Assembly (NCBI RefSeq): GCF_016765775.1
Contig: NZ_JAESVN010000002.1
Location: 62,001 to 126,000, forward strand
Origin: Szabonella alba
GTDB taxonomy: Bacteria; Pseudomonadota; Alphaproteobacteria; Rhodobacterales; Rhodobacteraceae
Length of the DNA stretch: 64,000 nucleotides
Reading direction: 5' to 3'
Part shown: piece after piece, positions 45,901 through 53,681 of the stretch
Layout of the letters: every line of letters begins with the position of its first letter
Numbering within the stretch: the stretch's first letter is position 1
Notes under the pieces: generated by a model
Databases searched by the model: none
What the model saw: only the letters and a program-made list of their open reading frames with translations
Told to the model about the DNA's origin: nothing
Program-made: the position numbers and the translations under genes

Positions 45901-47531
45901 TCGATGGGCGGGTTCGTCACCTGACTGAAATTCTGCCGGAAGAAATGCGACAACGGCCGGTAGATCGAGGACAGAACCGCGGCAGGCGTGTCATCGCCCA
46001 TCGAGGCGATCATTTCCTTTCCATCCTCGGCCATCGGCAGCAGGACCTGTTCCAGTTCCTCAAGGCTGTAGCCTGCGGCGATCTGGCGGCGGCGCAGTTC
46101 GGCCCCCGTGAAATCGGGTTCTTCGGGCACTTCGCGCAGCAGCGCGTTCAGGTCCACCACCTTCTCGATCCACTCGCCATAAGGGTTCGCCCCCGACAGC
46201 CGGTCCTTCATCTGGGCGTCGTGGTACAGTTTACCCTCGACCATATCGACGGCAATCATCTGCCCCGGCCCCAGCGCGCCCTTTTCGCGCACGGTGGTTT
46301 CATCCACCGGCACCATGCCCGCCTCGGACCCGGCAATCAGCAGCCCGTCGCCGGTGACGACATAGCGCATCGGGCGCAGCCCGTTGCGGTCAAGTCCGCC
46401 GCAGACCCAGCGGCCATCGGTCATGGCCAGTGCTGCCGGTCCGTCCCAGGGTTCCATCACCGCGTTGCAATAGGCATACATATCCGCCCAGGCCTGCGGC
46501 ATGTCGGTTGTGGTCTTCGACCATGCCTCGGGCACCAGCATGGTCTTGGCCATCGGTGCAGAACGCCCCGACCGCACCAGAACCTCAAACACCGCGTCCA
46601 GCGCGCCGCTGTCCGATGACCCGGACGGGATGATCGGTTTGATATCCTCGGCGGCCTCGCCGAAATTGTTCGACGCCATGCGGATCTCATGGCTGCGCAT
46701 CCAGTTGACGTTGCCCTTCAGCGTGTTGATCTCGCCGTTATGGGCAAGCATCCGGAAGGGCTGCGCCAGCCACCATTGCGGGAAGGTGTTGGTGCTGTAA
46801 CGCTGGTGATAGATGGCAAAAGCGGATTCGAACCGCTCATCCATCAGGTCGGGATAGAAGACGGCGACCTGTTCGGCCAGCATCATGCCCTTGTAGATGA
46901 TCGACCGGCAGGACAGGCTGCACAGGTAAAGCCCCGCGATCTGTGCCGCAATCGCCGCCTTCTCGATCCGGCGGCGGATGATGTAAAGTTCCCGCTCGAA
47001 CTGTTCGGCGTCGATTTCCTTGTCGCAGCGGATCAGGATCTGTTCGATCTCGGGCCGGGTCGCATTGGCCTTTTCACCCAGCACGGCGGTTTCCACCGGC
47101 ACATGCCGCCAGCCATAGATGTAATGACCCATGCGCAGCACTTCGGTTTCCACGATGGTCCGGCAGCGTTCCTGCGCGCCGAAATCGGTGCGCGGCAGAA
47201 AGACCTGACCGACCGCGATCAGCTTGCCCATATCCGGCTCATGCCCCGTGCGGCGCACCTGATCGTAGAAGAATTTCACCGGGATCTGCACATGGATGCC
47301 CGCGCCGTCGCCGGTCTTGCCATCGGCATCGACCGCGCCCCGGTGCCAGACCGCTTTCAGCGCGGCAATCCCGTTCTCGACCACCTTGCGCGACGGCTTG
47401 CCCGAGATGGAGACGACCAGACCGACCCCGCAAGAGGCATGTTCGTCATCGGCCTTGTAGAGGCCGTTGGCATCCAGAAAGGCGCGCTTGGCTTCCTCGG
47501 CGGCAACCCATGCTTCGTCATACCGCGTCAT
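42999..47531 (-). CDS. gltB: Glutamate synthase (NADPH) large subunit
   Basis: The 1510-residue GltB makes glutamate from 2-oxoglutarate and glutamine. An N-terminal glutaminase domain is expected to be activated by removal of about 33 residues to expose Cys34 (in HASCGVGLV). The central and FMN-binding synthase domains follow, with the 3Fe-4S cysteines in CIMVRQCQSNTCPVGVC, and a C-terminal beta-helix (GXGXG) domain. Length is normal. It is the distal gene of a five-gene unit with gltD at the front; the GFA protein overlaps it by 4 bases. A terminator follows. Confidence 0.98.
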   Translation of the reverse strand: MTRYDEAWVAAEEAKRAFLDANGLYKADDEHASCGVGLVVSISGKPSRKVVENGIAALKAVWHRGAVDADGKTGDGAGIHVQIPVKFFYDQVRRTGHEPDMGKLIAVGQVFLPRTDFGAQERCRTIVETEVLRMGHYIYGWRHVPVETAVLGEKANATRPEIEQILIRCDKEIDAEQFERELYIIRRRIEKAAIAAQIAGLYLCSLSCRSIIYKGMMLAEQVAVFYPDLMDERFESAFAIYHQRYSTNTFPQWWLAQPFRMLAHNGEINTLKGNVNWMRSHEIRMASNNFGEAAEDIKPIIPSGSSDSGALDAVFEVLVRSGRSAPMAKTMLVPEAWSKTTTDMPQAWADMYAYCNAVMEPWDGPAALAMTDGRWVCGGLDRNGLRPMRYVVTGDGLLIAGSEAGMVPVDETTVREKGALGPGQMIAVDMVEGKLYHDAQMKDRLSGANPYGEWIEKVVDLNALLREVPEEPDFTGAELRRRQIAAGYSLEELEQVLLPMAEDGKEMIASMGDDTPAAVLSSIYRPLSHFFRQNFSQVTNPPIDSLRESRVMSLKTRFGNLKNVLDENSSQTEILVLESPFIANAEFKVMVEHFGEQVVHIDCTFAAGPDALRLGLERIRAEAEDAVRSGAGHLVLTDEHQGTDKVAMPMILATSAVHSWLTRKGLRTFCSVNVRSAECIDPHYFAVLIGCGATTVNAYLAQDSIADRIARGLLEGSLTDATRRYRDAVDAGLLKIMSKMGISVVSSYRGGLNFEAVGLSRAMVAEYFPGMHSRISGIGVSGIQHKLEEVHARGWLGGADVLPIGGIYKARRSGEKHAWEAQTMHMLQSACDRASYDLWKQYSAAMRANPPIHIRDLLDIKPLGKPVPIEEVESITSIRKRFVTPGMSLGALSPEAHKTLNVAMNRIGAKSDSGEGGEDPAHFLPEANGDNPSAKIKQVASGRFGVTAEYLNACEELEIKVAQGAKPGEGGQLPGMKVTALIARLRHSTQGVTLISPPPHHDIYSIEDLAQLIYDLKQINPRAKVTVKLVSSSGVGTIAAGVAKAKADIILISGHNGGTGASPATSIKYAGLPWEMGLTEAHQVLSMNNLRDRITLRTDGGLRTGRDIVMAAMMGAEEYGIGTAALIAMGCIMVRQCQSNTCPVGVCTQNEALRQKFTGNADKVVNLITFYAQEVREILAGLGARSIDEIIGRADLLTQVSRGSAHLDDLDLNPLLITVDGAHRITYDRSKPRNAVPDTLDAEIIKDGHRFFEDGEKMQLSYAVRNTHRTIGTRASSHIVRQFGMRNTLQEDHLTVKLSGSCGQSLGAFAVQGLKIEVQGDANDYVGKGLSGGLIVVRPSMSSPLEASENTIIGNTVLYGATGGKLFAAGRAGERFAVRNSGASVVIEGCGTNGCEYMTGGVAVILGRIGANFGAGMTGGMAYLYDPDGVAEEFMNLESLVTCTVSHPHWEAQLRGLIERHVAETGSAKARRLLDHWEEARGNFLQACPKEMLGKIPHPLSPEDIRVPAE

Positions 47532-47971
47532 TGGACCTCTCCTTCATCCGTGCTGCCGACAGCGGCCCAGAACTCCGCCTCGGTGGTTTTGCGCGAGTCA
47601 CATGCGAATGTGATGGCGTCGGGTTTCTTGTCGTAGAACAGTTCATGCTCGATCGTCATGCCGGACAGGTCATCCAGCAGACCGGCGGCGATGAAATGCG
47701 TCAGCACCTCATCGGGAATGGTCAGATGATACCAAAGAGAGGACCCGCAGATCCGGCAGAAACAGCGTTCCGCCCAGTCCGAGGACCGGTAGGCCGCGAC
47801 GTTTTCGGCACCCTCGATGGTCAGCGCATCTTCGGACACGCCAAAGGCGACCGAGGCCGATCCGTTCCAGCGGCGGCAACTGCTGCAATGGCAGACGCCC
47901 AGCTTTTCGGGGCGTTCGGCCACGGTGATCCGCACCGCGCCGCACAGGCAGTGACCCGAAACAGTGTTCAT
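47528..47971 (-). CDS. GFA family (glutathione-dependent formaldehyde-activating-like) protein
   Basis: The 147-residue protein has the Zn-binding Cys pattern of GFA/DUF636 proteins: HCLCGAVR (Cys8, Cys10), VCHCSSCRRW (Cys27, Cys29, Cys32) and CFCRICGSSL (about residues 70-75). Family members fold around structural zincs; the formaldehyde activity of the founding member is disputed, and most are uncharacterised. It sits inside the glt unit, overlapping gltB by ATGA and the upstream gene by 4 bases, so its expression is tied to nitrogen assimilation. Confidence 0.88.
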   Translation of the reverse strand: MNTVSGHCLCGAVRITVAERPEKLGVCHCSSCRRWNGSASVAFGVSEDALTIEGAENVAAYRSSDWAERCFCRICGSSLWYHLTIPDEVLTHFIAAGLLDDLSGMTIEHELFYDKKPDAITFACDSRKTTEAEFWAAVGSTDEGEVQ

Positions 47972-48345
47972 TTCGTCAAACCCTCCCGCATATCGCTGAT
48001 CATGGATGCATAAGCCTCATTCGGGGTCAGTGACCAGGCGCTGGCCTCACCGTTTTCCCAGGCCATCAGCCAGACCGCGTGCTGCATCTCGAATGTTGCC
48101 TGATCCACCTCGAAAGGGGCGGCCACGGTCATTTCACCATCGAAGGCCGCCGATTCCCAGAACGGTGCATGGCTCATCACCGGGGTATCGGGCAGGCCGG
48201 TCGTGACGACCAGACTGGCCACGGGCTGGCGCGCATCGCGGCCCAGATCTGTGGGCAGATCGACCCGACCGATCCAGATATGCACCGGATCATGACCGTC
48301 CTGATGACAGGTGTAGAAGCCGCCCATCACAAGCTCAATCGACAT
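47968..48345 (-). CDS. Small protein of unknown function in the glt operon
   Basis: The 125-residue product is not recognised. It contains GGFYTCHQDGHDPVHIWIGRVDLP and a long WLMAWENGEASAWSLTP stretch, is acidic and seems cytoplasmic. The ATG at 48345 has an AGGGGGGCG ribosome site; the longer frame to 48405 was rejected. It overlaps the GFA gene by 4 bases and the upstream gene by 11. The operon position between gltD and gltB is the only clue to function. Confidence 0.7.
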   Translation of the reverse strand: MSIELVMGGFYTCHQDGHDPVHIWIGRVDLPTDLGRDARQPVASLVVTTGLPDTPVMSHAPFWESAAFDGEMTVAAPFEVDQATFEMQHAVWLMAWENGEASAWSLTPNEAYASMISDMREGLTK

Positions 48346-49051
48346 GACGCCCCCCTTGAATGGCCTTGACCGGACGATAGGAGGACAGCACCGCATCACA
48401 TTCATAAAGCGGTTCAGTCGAGAAGAACCCCGGCTCTCCGGGATTTATGAACTGCACCGGGCTGCCATCGACCGGCAACCATTCCCCCGATCCGCCATCC
48501 CATTCCGACGGGCCCGCGAAGAACAGCCGCCAATCGGCATGGATATATTCCCGGCCCCGCGTGCGGCGCAGGATGCTGTCGGCAGGATCGGTCTCGGTGA
48601 ATTCGAATTGGGTTTCCTGCAGGGCGACCCCGTCGATGGTGACGGTCCGCCCGGTCAAACGGTCGAAACCGCGCACATTGCTGCGCTGCCCGTTATCCTT
48701 GCTGAGCGAAAATTCGAACGTATCCACCCCGGATGCCAGCAATTCACTGAAAGAGGCCGGATCGCTTGCCCCCGCATCCAGCGTCTGGCGCGTCACAGGG
48801 TTCATGTCGAAACTTTCGACCCATTGCCCTTCGGCGTCGATGCGCGAGGCGAAGAACAGCCCTTCCTGATCGAAATCGGCGCGCCACTGGTCGCCCGGGG
48901 CGTCATGCGCGCATTTGTAGAAATTCGACACCCGGCAGGCACGCGCCTGCACGGTCAGCCATCCGGTGCAGCCTTCAGGTGGGTTGAAGGACCCCGCCGC
49001 AGCCGGAAGCGGCGCGACAAGAAGAAGCGACAGGGCAAGGGCAAGTCTCAT
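48335..49051 (-). CDS. Predicted exported protein of unknown function in the glt operon
   Basis: The 238-residue protein begins with a Sec-type signal (MRLALALSLLLVAPLPAAAG, cleavage near 19). The mature part has a pair of Cys in EGCTGWLTVQARACRVSNFYKC and one near the C-terminus (LYECDAVL), allowing disulfides. I do not recognise the family. The start was set by AAGGA eight bases upstream of 49051; the ATG at 49057 is too close to it. It follows gltD after a terminator-like hairpin and overlaps the next gene by 11 bases. Confidence 0.75.
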   Translation of the reverse strand: MRLALALSLLLVAPLPAAAGSFNPPEGCTGWLTVQARACRVSNFYKCAHDAPGDQWRADFDQEGLFFASRIDAEGQWVESFDMNPVTRQTLDAGASDPASFSELLASGVDTFEFSLSKDNGQRSNVRGFDRLTGRTVTIDGVALQETQFEFTETDPADSILRRTRGREYIHADWRLFFAGPSEWDGGSGEWLPVDGSPVQFINPGEPGFFSTEPLYECDAVLSSYRPVKAIQGGRHVD

Positions 49052-49071
49052 CGTCATTGTCCTTCTGATCA

Positions 49072-49101
49072 GAAAATTCCGGCCCTGATCCGGGCCGGAA
49101 T
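49072..49101 (-). terminator. Hairpin between gltD and downstream glt-unit genes
   Basis: Ten-bp perfect arms (ATTCCGGCCC at 49076-49085, GGGCCGGAAT at 49092-49101) with a 6-base loop end in TTTTCTG on the minus strand. It lies 12 bases after gltD and before three more genes plus gltB, so it may act as partial terminator. Confidence 0.6.
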
Positions 49102-49112
49102 GCGCGCGGGGT

Positions 49113-50549
49113 CTATTCCGCAGCCACCACCGCGCCCTGCGCCAGATAGTTGAGAATCGCATCGGCGGCCTCACGCCCGTCGCGGATCGCCCAGACCACA
49201 AGGCTGGCACCGCGCACGATATCGCCCACTGCATAGACACCGGGCAGATTGGTCGCATGGGTCTGGAAATCGGCGCGCACCGTGCCCCAGCGCGTCACCT
49301 TCAGATCCGGCTGTTCCCACTGCGCAGGCAGATCCTCGGGCTCGAACCCCAGCGCCATGATGACCAGATCGGCGGGTTCGACATAATCGGCCCCCTCGAT
49401 CAGTTCCGGGGACTGGCGGCCCGTGGCATCGGGCGGCCCAAGGCGCATGCGCTGAACCATGACGCCCTCGACCTGCGCGCCGCCGGTAAAGCCTTTGGGG
49501 GCTGCCAGCCAGACGAACTCAACACCCTCTTCCTCGGCATTCTGGGTTTCGCGCTGGCTGCCGGGCATATTGGCGCGGTCGCGGCGATACAGGCATTTGA
49601 CCGAAGTCGCACCTTCACGGATCGCGGTGCGCACGCAATCCATTGCCGTGTCGCCACCGCCGATCACCACCACGCGCTTGCCTTCCGCGTTCAGCCGCTC
49701 GGCATCGGCCTGCGGCAGGTCATCGCCAAAGCCCTTGCGGTTCGACGCGGTCAGATAGTCCAGCGCCGCAACAACGCCGCCTGCCCCGACGCCCGGCACG
49801 GCCAGATCGCGCGCCTTGTAGACGCCCGTCGCAATCAGCACGGCATCATGCTGCCCCCGGATCGCATCGAAGGAGATGTCCTGACCGACATTGCAGTTCA
49901 GCACGAATTGCACACCGCCGTTTTCCAGCTGCGCGATACGCTGCATCACCACCGGCTTTTCCAGCTTGAAGCCCGGAATGCCATAGGTCATCAGCCCGCC
50001 CGCGCGGTCATAGCGGTCATAGACCGTGACCTGCACGCCGCGCCGCCGCAGCACATCGGCCGCCGCCAGCCCCCCCGGACCCGCGCCGATGATGCCCACA
50101 CTTTCAGCGCGTTCCTTGGCGGGTTTGATCGGTTTCACCCAGCCCATTTCCCAGGCGGTATCGGTCAGGAATTTCTCGACCGAGCCAATGGTGACAGTGC
50201 CATGGCCGGATTTCTCGATCACGCAATTGCCTTCGCACAGCCGGTCCTGCGGGCAGATGCGGCCGCAGATTTCGGGGAAGGTGTTGGTGGCCTGACTGAG
50301 TTCGTAAGCCTCTTGCAGGCGACCCTCGGCGGTGAGGCGCAGCCAGTCGGGAATGTTGTTGTGCAGCGGGCAATGCGACTGACAATAGGGCACGCCGCAT
50401 TGGCTGCAGCGGGCGGACTGTTCCTCGGCCTTGTCGGTCGCATAGTCACGGTAAATCTCATGGAAATCCTGCGAGCGCAGGTCCGGGGGGCGCTTTTCCG
50501 GCATTTCCCGCGCAACGGTGACAAAGCGGAGCATCCGTTCCTTGGCCAT
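49113..50549 (-). CDS. gltD: Glutamate synthase (NADPH) small subunit
   Basis: The 478-residue subunit supplies electrons from NADPH to GltB through FAD and 4Fe-4S centres. The N-terminal cysteine clusters are CSQCGVPYCQSHCPL and CGRICPQDRLCEGNC; the FAD motif is GAGPGGLAAADVL near residue 152; the NADPH motif is IGGGDTAMDCVR near 290. The start follows GGGAGGCTTGAGG. It is the first gene of the minus-strand glt unit. A 161-base gap before it holds an inverted repeat and probably its promoter. Confidence 0.97.
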   Translation of the reverse strand: MAKERMLRFVTVAREMPEKRPPDLRSQDFHEIYRDYATDKAEEQSARCSQCGVPYCQSHCPLHNNIPDWLRLTAEGRLQEAYELSQATNTFPEICGRICPQDRLCEGNCVIEKSGHGTVTIGSVEKFLTDTAWEMGWVKPIKPAKERAESVGIIGAGPGGLAAADVLRRRGVQVTVYDRYDRAGGLMTYGIPGFKLEKPVVMQRIAQLENGGVQFVLNCNVGQDISFDAIRGQHDAVLIATGVYKARDLAVPGVGAGGVVAALDYLTASNRKGFGDDLPQADAERLNAEGKRVVVIGGGDTAMDCVRTAIREGATSVKCLYRRDRANMPGSQRETQNAEEEGVEFVWLAAPKGFTGGAQVEGVMVQRMRLGPPDATGRQSPELIEGADYVEPADLVIMALGFEPEDLPAQWEQPDLKVTRWGTVRADFQTHATNLPGVYAVGDIVRGASLVVWAIRDGREAADAILNYLAQGAVVAAE

Positions 50550-50684
50550 GCCTCAAGCCTCCCTGGCAATTTGCTGAGGAGCGTTTGATACTGCGCGTCA
50601 AAGGGAAATAAAAGTCAGCATGACTGACCTATATGCGGGAATTTTGCGCGAAAGGTCAGGATTGCTGCCTGAAATTTCAAAATT

Positions 50685-50705
50685 TAGGTAAGTCTTGCTT
50701 ACCTA
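50685..50705. promoter_or_regulatory. Inverted repeat between uppP and gltD
   Basis: TAGGTAAG and CTTACCTA form perfect 8-bp arms around a TCTTG loop. It lies 5 bases after the uppP 3' end and 136 before the gltD start. The low-GC stem and absence of a clean T-run make an operator for gltD more likely than a strong terminator, but either is possible. Confidence 0.4.
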
Positions 50706-50710
50706 TACCG

Positions 50711-51514
50711 TCAAAACCCCAGTGAAAGAGCGATCAGGGCAAGACATCCGACAATGATTCGCCACCAGCCGAACAGCGCGTAACCATGGCGGGAAACATA
50801 GCCCAGCAGGGATTTCACCACGATGACGGCGGCGAGGAAGGCCGCGACAAAACCGATGGCAATTTCAGTCCAGGCAGATCCGTCCAGTGCTGCGTGATTC
50901 TTCCACAGGTCATAGGTGAAAGCCCCGGCCATGGTCGGCATCGACAGAAAGAAGGAAAATTCCGCCGCCGCCCGCTTTGACAGCCCAAGGCTGAGCCCGC
51001 CGACGATGGTGGCGCCGGAGCGCGAGACGCCGGGGATCATCGCAAGACACTGGATGAACCCGATTTTCAGCGCGGTAGTCAGCGGCACCTCCATTGCATC
51101 CTGCACGCGCGGTTCGGGCGCAAGACGGTCGATCAGCAACAGCACCACACCCCCGGCAATCAGCATCACTGCGATCAGACGGGGACTTTCGAACAGGACC
51201 GTCTTGATGAAATCATGCGCCAGAACCCCGATCACCGCCGCCGGAAGAAAGGCGATCAGCACCGAAAGGATGGTGCGCCGCGCTGCCGGATCCTGCGGTG
51301 CGCGGGAAAACACATCCCACAGCTTTGCCGCATAGACCGACAGCACCGCCAGCACAGCGCCAAGCTGGATCACCACCTCAAAGCTGCGTCCAGTGCTTTC
51401 AAACCCGATAAAATGGCCCGCCAGCAGCAGATGCCCGGTCGAGGAGACGGGAATGAACTCGGTCAGACCCTCCAGCACGCCCAGAAACAGGGCGGCCATG
51501 GTGGTATCGGCCAT
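50711..51514 (-). CDS. uppP: Undecaprenyl-diphosphatase
   Basis: The 267-residue membrane protein recycles undecaprenyl diphosphate to the monophosphate, the lipid carrier for peptidoglycan and surface polysaccharides. The family motif [17 protein letters not shown] (residues 15-31) and [12 protein letters not shown] are present, with about eight helices. The ATG has AAAGGATAGCGC upstream. It is 35 bases after the NDUFA9-like gene on the same strand and probably cotranscribed with it. Confidence 0.97.
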   Translation of the reverse strand: MADTTMAALFLGVLEGLTEFIPVSSTGHLLLAGHFIGFESTGRSFEVVIQLGAVLAVLSVYAAKLWDVFSRAPQDPAARRTILSVLIAFLPAAVIGVLAHDFIKTVLFESPRLIAVMLIAGGVVLLLIDRLAPEPRVQDAMEVPLTTALKIGFIQCLAMIPGVSRSGATIVGGLSLGLSKRAAAEFSFFLSMPTMAGAFTYDLWKNHAALDGSAWTEIAIGFVAAFLAAVIVVKSLLGYVSRHGYALFGWWRIIVGCLALIALSLGF

Positions 51515-51549
51515 GCGCTATCCTTTCGCGGGTCAGGTCTTGGCAAAGG

Positions 51550-52536
51550 TCAGACCTTGCGCAGGTTCCGCGCCGAATCCTTGATCGCCTTGTATTGGCC
51601 GGAAGGGCGGAAACGCCACAGATATTCGGGCAGCACCGCATCCATCGCCATGGGCGTGATGCCCAGTTCGGCAAAGCCCATGGCGCCGTCAGACACCACA
51701 TTGTCATGGCGCAGCGACGTCACCTGATCGCGGGTGATGACCCCGTTGCGGATCAGACCCCCGGTCAGGAAGCTCAGGAAATCGAACGCCCCGCCGATGA
51801 TATTGGCGACGAAGAAGGGCAGGTTCAGCACCAGCCTGCGGCGATGGATCACTTCCAGCATCCGCCCGATCAGCCCACGGAACGTGTCGGCCTCGGGGCC
51901 GCCCAGTTCATAGATGCCCGGAGCGGCCCTGCCAGTTGCGCCCAGAACGGCGGCCTGCGCCACATCATCGACATGCACCGGCTGGAACCGGGTGTCGGCG
52001 CCCACGACAGGCAGGATCGGGCCGAACTGTGCCATTCCGGCGAAACGGTTGAAGAAATGGTCCTCGGTCCCGAAAATCACCGAGGGGCGCAGGATGACGG
52101 CATTTGGGAATGCCGCAAGAATCTCGGCCTCCCCCTTGCCCTTACTGCGGGAATAATCGCTGTCCGATGCCGGATCGGCCCCGATCGAGGACAGGTGCAC
52201 CAGATGGGCAACCCCGGTTTGGGCCGCGATCCGTGCGATACGGGCTGCGCCCTCGGTCTGAACGGCGTCGAAATTGTTGCGCCCGCGCCGGTCGAAGGTG
52301 CCGACGCAGTTCACCACCGCATCCGCCCCGGCCATGGTGGCCCGGACCGAGGCCTCATCGCGGATATTGCACAGCACAGGTTCGACCTGCCCGACCACGC
52401 CGTAAGGACGGACATGCATGGCCTCATTCGGGCGGCGCACCGCAACCCGGACGCGCCAGCCTTCCTGCGCCATGCGACGCGCGATGTAACGCCCGACAAA
52501 GCCGGAGCCGCCATAAATCGTGACCAGCCTGCCCAT
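51550..52536 (-). CDS. Complex I NDUFA9 subunit family NAD(P)-binding protein
   Basis: The 328-residue protein is an atypical short-chain reductase. The dinucleotide-binding loop is YGGSGFVGRYIAR (residues 8-20), with HLSSIGADPASDSDYSRSKGKGE carrying a Tyr-x3-Lys near 140-145. The C-terminal part includes GGPEADTFRGLI. This group is related to the NDUFA9 accessory subunit of complex I and may have a structural or NADPH-binding role. The ATG at 52536 follows GAAAGGCGGATGGA; the longer frame to 52734 would overlap the tRNA and was rejected. Confidence 0.88.
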   Translation of the reverse strand: MGRLVTIYGGSGFVGRYIARRMAQEGWRVRVAVRRPNEAMHVRPYGVVGQVEPVLCNIRDEASVRATMAGADAVVNCVGTFDRRGRNNFDAVQTEGAARIARIAAQTGVAHLVHLSSIGADPASDSDYSRSKGKGEAEILAAFPNAVILRPSVIFGTEDHFFNRFAGMAQFGPILPVVGADTRFQPVHVDDVAQAAVLGATGRAAPGIYELGGPEADTFRGLIGRMLEVIHRRRLVLNLPFFVANIIGGAFDFLSFLTGGLIRNGVITRDQVTSLRHDNVVSDGAMGFAELGITPMAMDAVLPEYLWRFRPSGQYKAIKDSARNLRKV

Positions 52537-52638
52537 TCCATCCGCCTTTCGTGCCGAAAATCCCATGCTGCCTGAATACCGCCCCCTCTGCCCGCGAACA
52601 AGCGTCAAAAGCCGTGACGAATTTTCCATCAGCCCCCG

Positions 52639-52667
52639 TTGACAGTCCTGCGGCACCTCTTTACATC
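52639..52667 (+). promoter_or_regulatory. Candidate promoter of the tRNA-Leu gene
   Basis: A perfect TTGACA at 52639-52644 is followed after 17 bases by TACATC at 52662-52667, 15 bases before the tRNA 5' end. The -10 is weak, but spacing and position fit a housekeeping promoter. Confidence 0.55.
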
Positions 52668-52682
52668 GCGGCTCACGACATC

Positions 52683-52767
52683 GCCCAGATGGCGGAATTG
52701 GTAGACGCGCACGGTTCAGGTCCGTGTGCCGCAAGGCGTGGAGGTTCGAGTCCTCTTCTGGGCACCA
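52683..52767 (+). tRNA. tRNA-Leu (anticodon CAG)
   Basis: The 85-base gene folds into a class II tRNA. Acceptor arms are GCCCAGA (52683-52689) and TCTGGGC (52757-52763), with A64 as discriminator and encoded CCA. The anticodon stem CACGG/CCGTG encloses TTCAGGT with CAG at 52717-52719, reading CUG. The long variable arm (TGCCGCAAGGCGT region) and the GGTTCGAGTCC T-arm confirm leucine class. A promoter-like pair lies upstream and a strong terminator follows. Confidence 0.97.
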
Positions 52768-52779
52768 ATACTACCGGCG

Positions 52780-52812
52780 AAAAGCCGCGCAGCCCATGGC
52801 AGCGCGGCTTTT
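52780..52812 (+). terminator. Rho-independent terminator after tRNA-Leu
   Basis: Eleven-bp perfect arms (AAAAGCCGCGC at 52780-52790, GCGCGGCTTTT at 52802-52812) enclose an 11-base loop, 13 bases after the tRNA end. The TTTT at the end of the stem completes a good terminator, which could act in both directions. Confidence 0.85.
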
Positions 52813-52910
52813 GCAATTTCCGCCCTCATATTGCGCGACTTCATATCGCGCGATTTCCGGCACCTGCGGGGAGAATCTCTTCGACGTCCCGTCCTGCCAG
52901 GACCGGGGGT

Positions 52911-53585
52911 TCAGAACGTATCCGCCACCCGGTCCCATGCGTTCAGCAGATGACGCTCCATCACCGCACCCAGTGCATTGCCGTCGCGCTGCATCAGGGC
53001 GGCCATCATCTCTTCATGCTCTCCGACCGAGGCCGCCCAGAGATCGGGATTGCGGTTGCCCATGAAGCGGATGCGCTTCAGTCGGGCCTGCAGGTTGCCC
53101 TGCGTCTCGATCAGCGCAGAATTGCCGGTCAACGCTGTCAGTTGCGTGTGGAATTCCTGATTGAGCTTGTAATAAGGCATCCGATCCCGGATGGCATAAA
53201 AGCCCATCATCCGGTCATGCAGATCCGACAGCCCCGCCAGATCGGCATCGGTCGCGCGCTTGCAGACCAGTTCTGCCGCAAAGGATTCCAGCCGCGCCAG
53301 CAGTTCCAGCATCGAGAAGATATCTTCGCGGCTGAGCTTGCGCACATGCGCGCCGCGTGATGGCCGGATCACGACCAGCCCTTCGGCGGCCAGCGTGCGC
53401 AGCGCCTCCCGGAACGGGGTGCGCGACACGCCCAGTTGCTCGACCAGCCGCGCCTCGTCAATGCGTGTCCCCGGTTCCAGATGCCCCTCGATAATCAGAT
53501 CCCTGATCCGGTCGGCGACCTGATCGTGCAGGGTTTCCTTGCGGATCGTGAAGGTACTTCCGGGGGCAATCACACTGTCATTCAT
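52911..53585 (-). CDS. GntR family (FadR/FCD) transcriptional regulator
   Basis: The 224-residue regulator has an N-terminal winged helix (about residues 15-80, with GTRIDEARLVEQLGVSRTPFREALRTL) and a C-terminal FCD ligand domain (about 90-215) with Asp/His residues for a metal in DLHDRM, NQEFHTQL and EEMMAALMQRD. FCD regulators usually sense organic acids. It is divergent from the PdxA-like gene; the gap contains a TTTGTAT-N5-ATACAAA palindrome. The start follows GGAG. It probably represses the PdxA-TRAP operon. Confidence 0.9.
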   Translation of the reverse strand: MNDSVIAPGSTFTIRKETLHDQVADRIRDLIIEGHLEPGTRIDEARLVEQLGVSRTPFREALRTLAAEGLVVIRPSRGAHVRKLSREDIFSMLELLARLESFAAELVCKRATDADLAGLSDLHDRMMGFYAIRDRMPYYKLNQEFHTQLTALTGNSALIETQGNLQARLKRIRFMGNRNPDLWAASVGEHEEMMAALMQRDGNALGAVMERHLLNAWDRVADTF

Positions 53586-53650
53586 CGGGAACTCCGGCCA
53601 AGACTGGCCGCCAGATTAGAAAATCCATACTTGCAAAGCTAGGCGTAAAT

Positions 53651-53669
53651 TTTGTATACATAATACAAA
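53651..53669. promoter_or_regulatory. Palindrome, candidate GntR operator for the PdxA-TRAP operon
   Basis: TTTGTAT and ATACAAA form perfect 7-bp arms around ACATA. The core contains TGTATACA, a common GntR-type half-site pair. It lies 12 bases upstream of the PdxA-like start codon and 65 from the regulator's start. Confidence 0.65.
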
Positions 53670-53681
53670 TAGGGGGGACTC

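Noticed and set aside
45048-46619. 523-codon plus-strand frame inside gltB
   Set aside because: Antisense to gltB, with low-complexity composition and no ribosome site; gltB coding in this stretch is unambiguous.
52537-52734. N-terminal extension of the NDUFA9-like protein
   Set aside because: The extension would run through the tRNA-Leu gene, and the ATG at 52536 has a good ribosome site directly before the dinucleotide-binding motif.
52683-53600. Integration of foreign DNA at the tRNA-Leu 3' end
   Set aside because: No integrase gene and no repeated 3' tRNA sequence were seen downstream; the following GntR gene has native-like composition.
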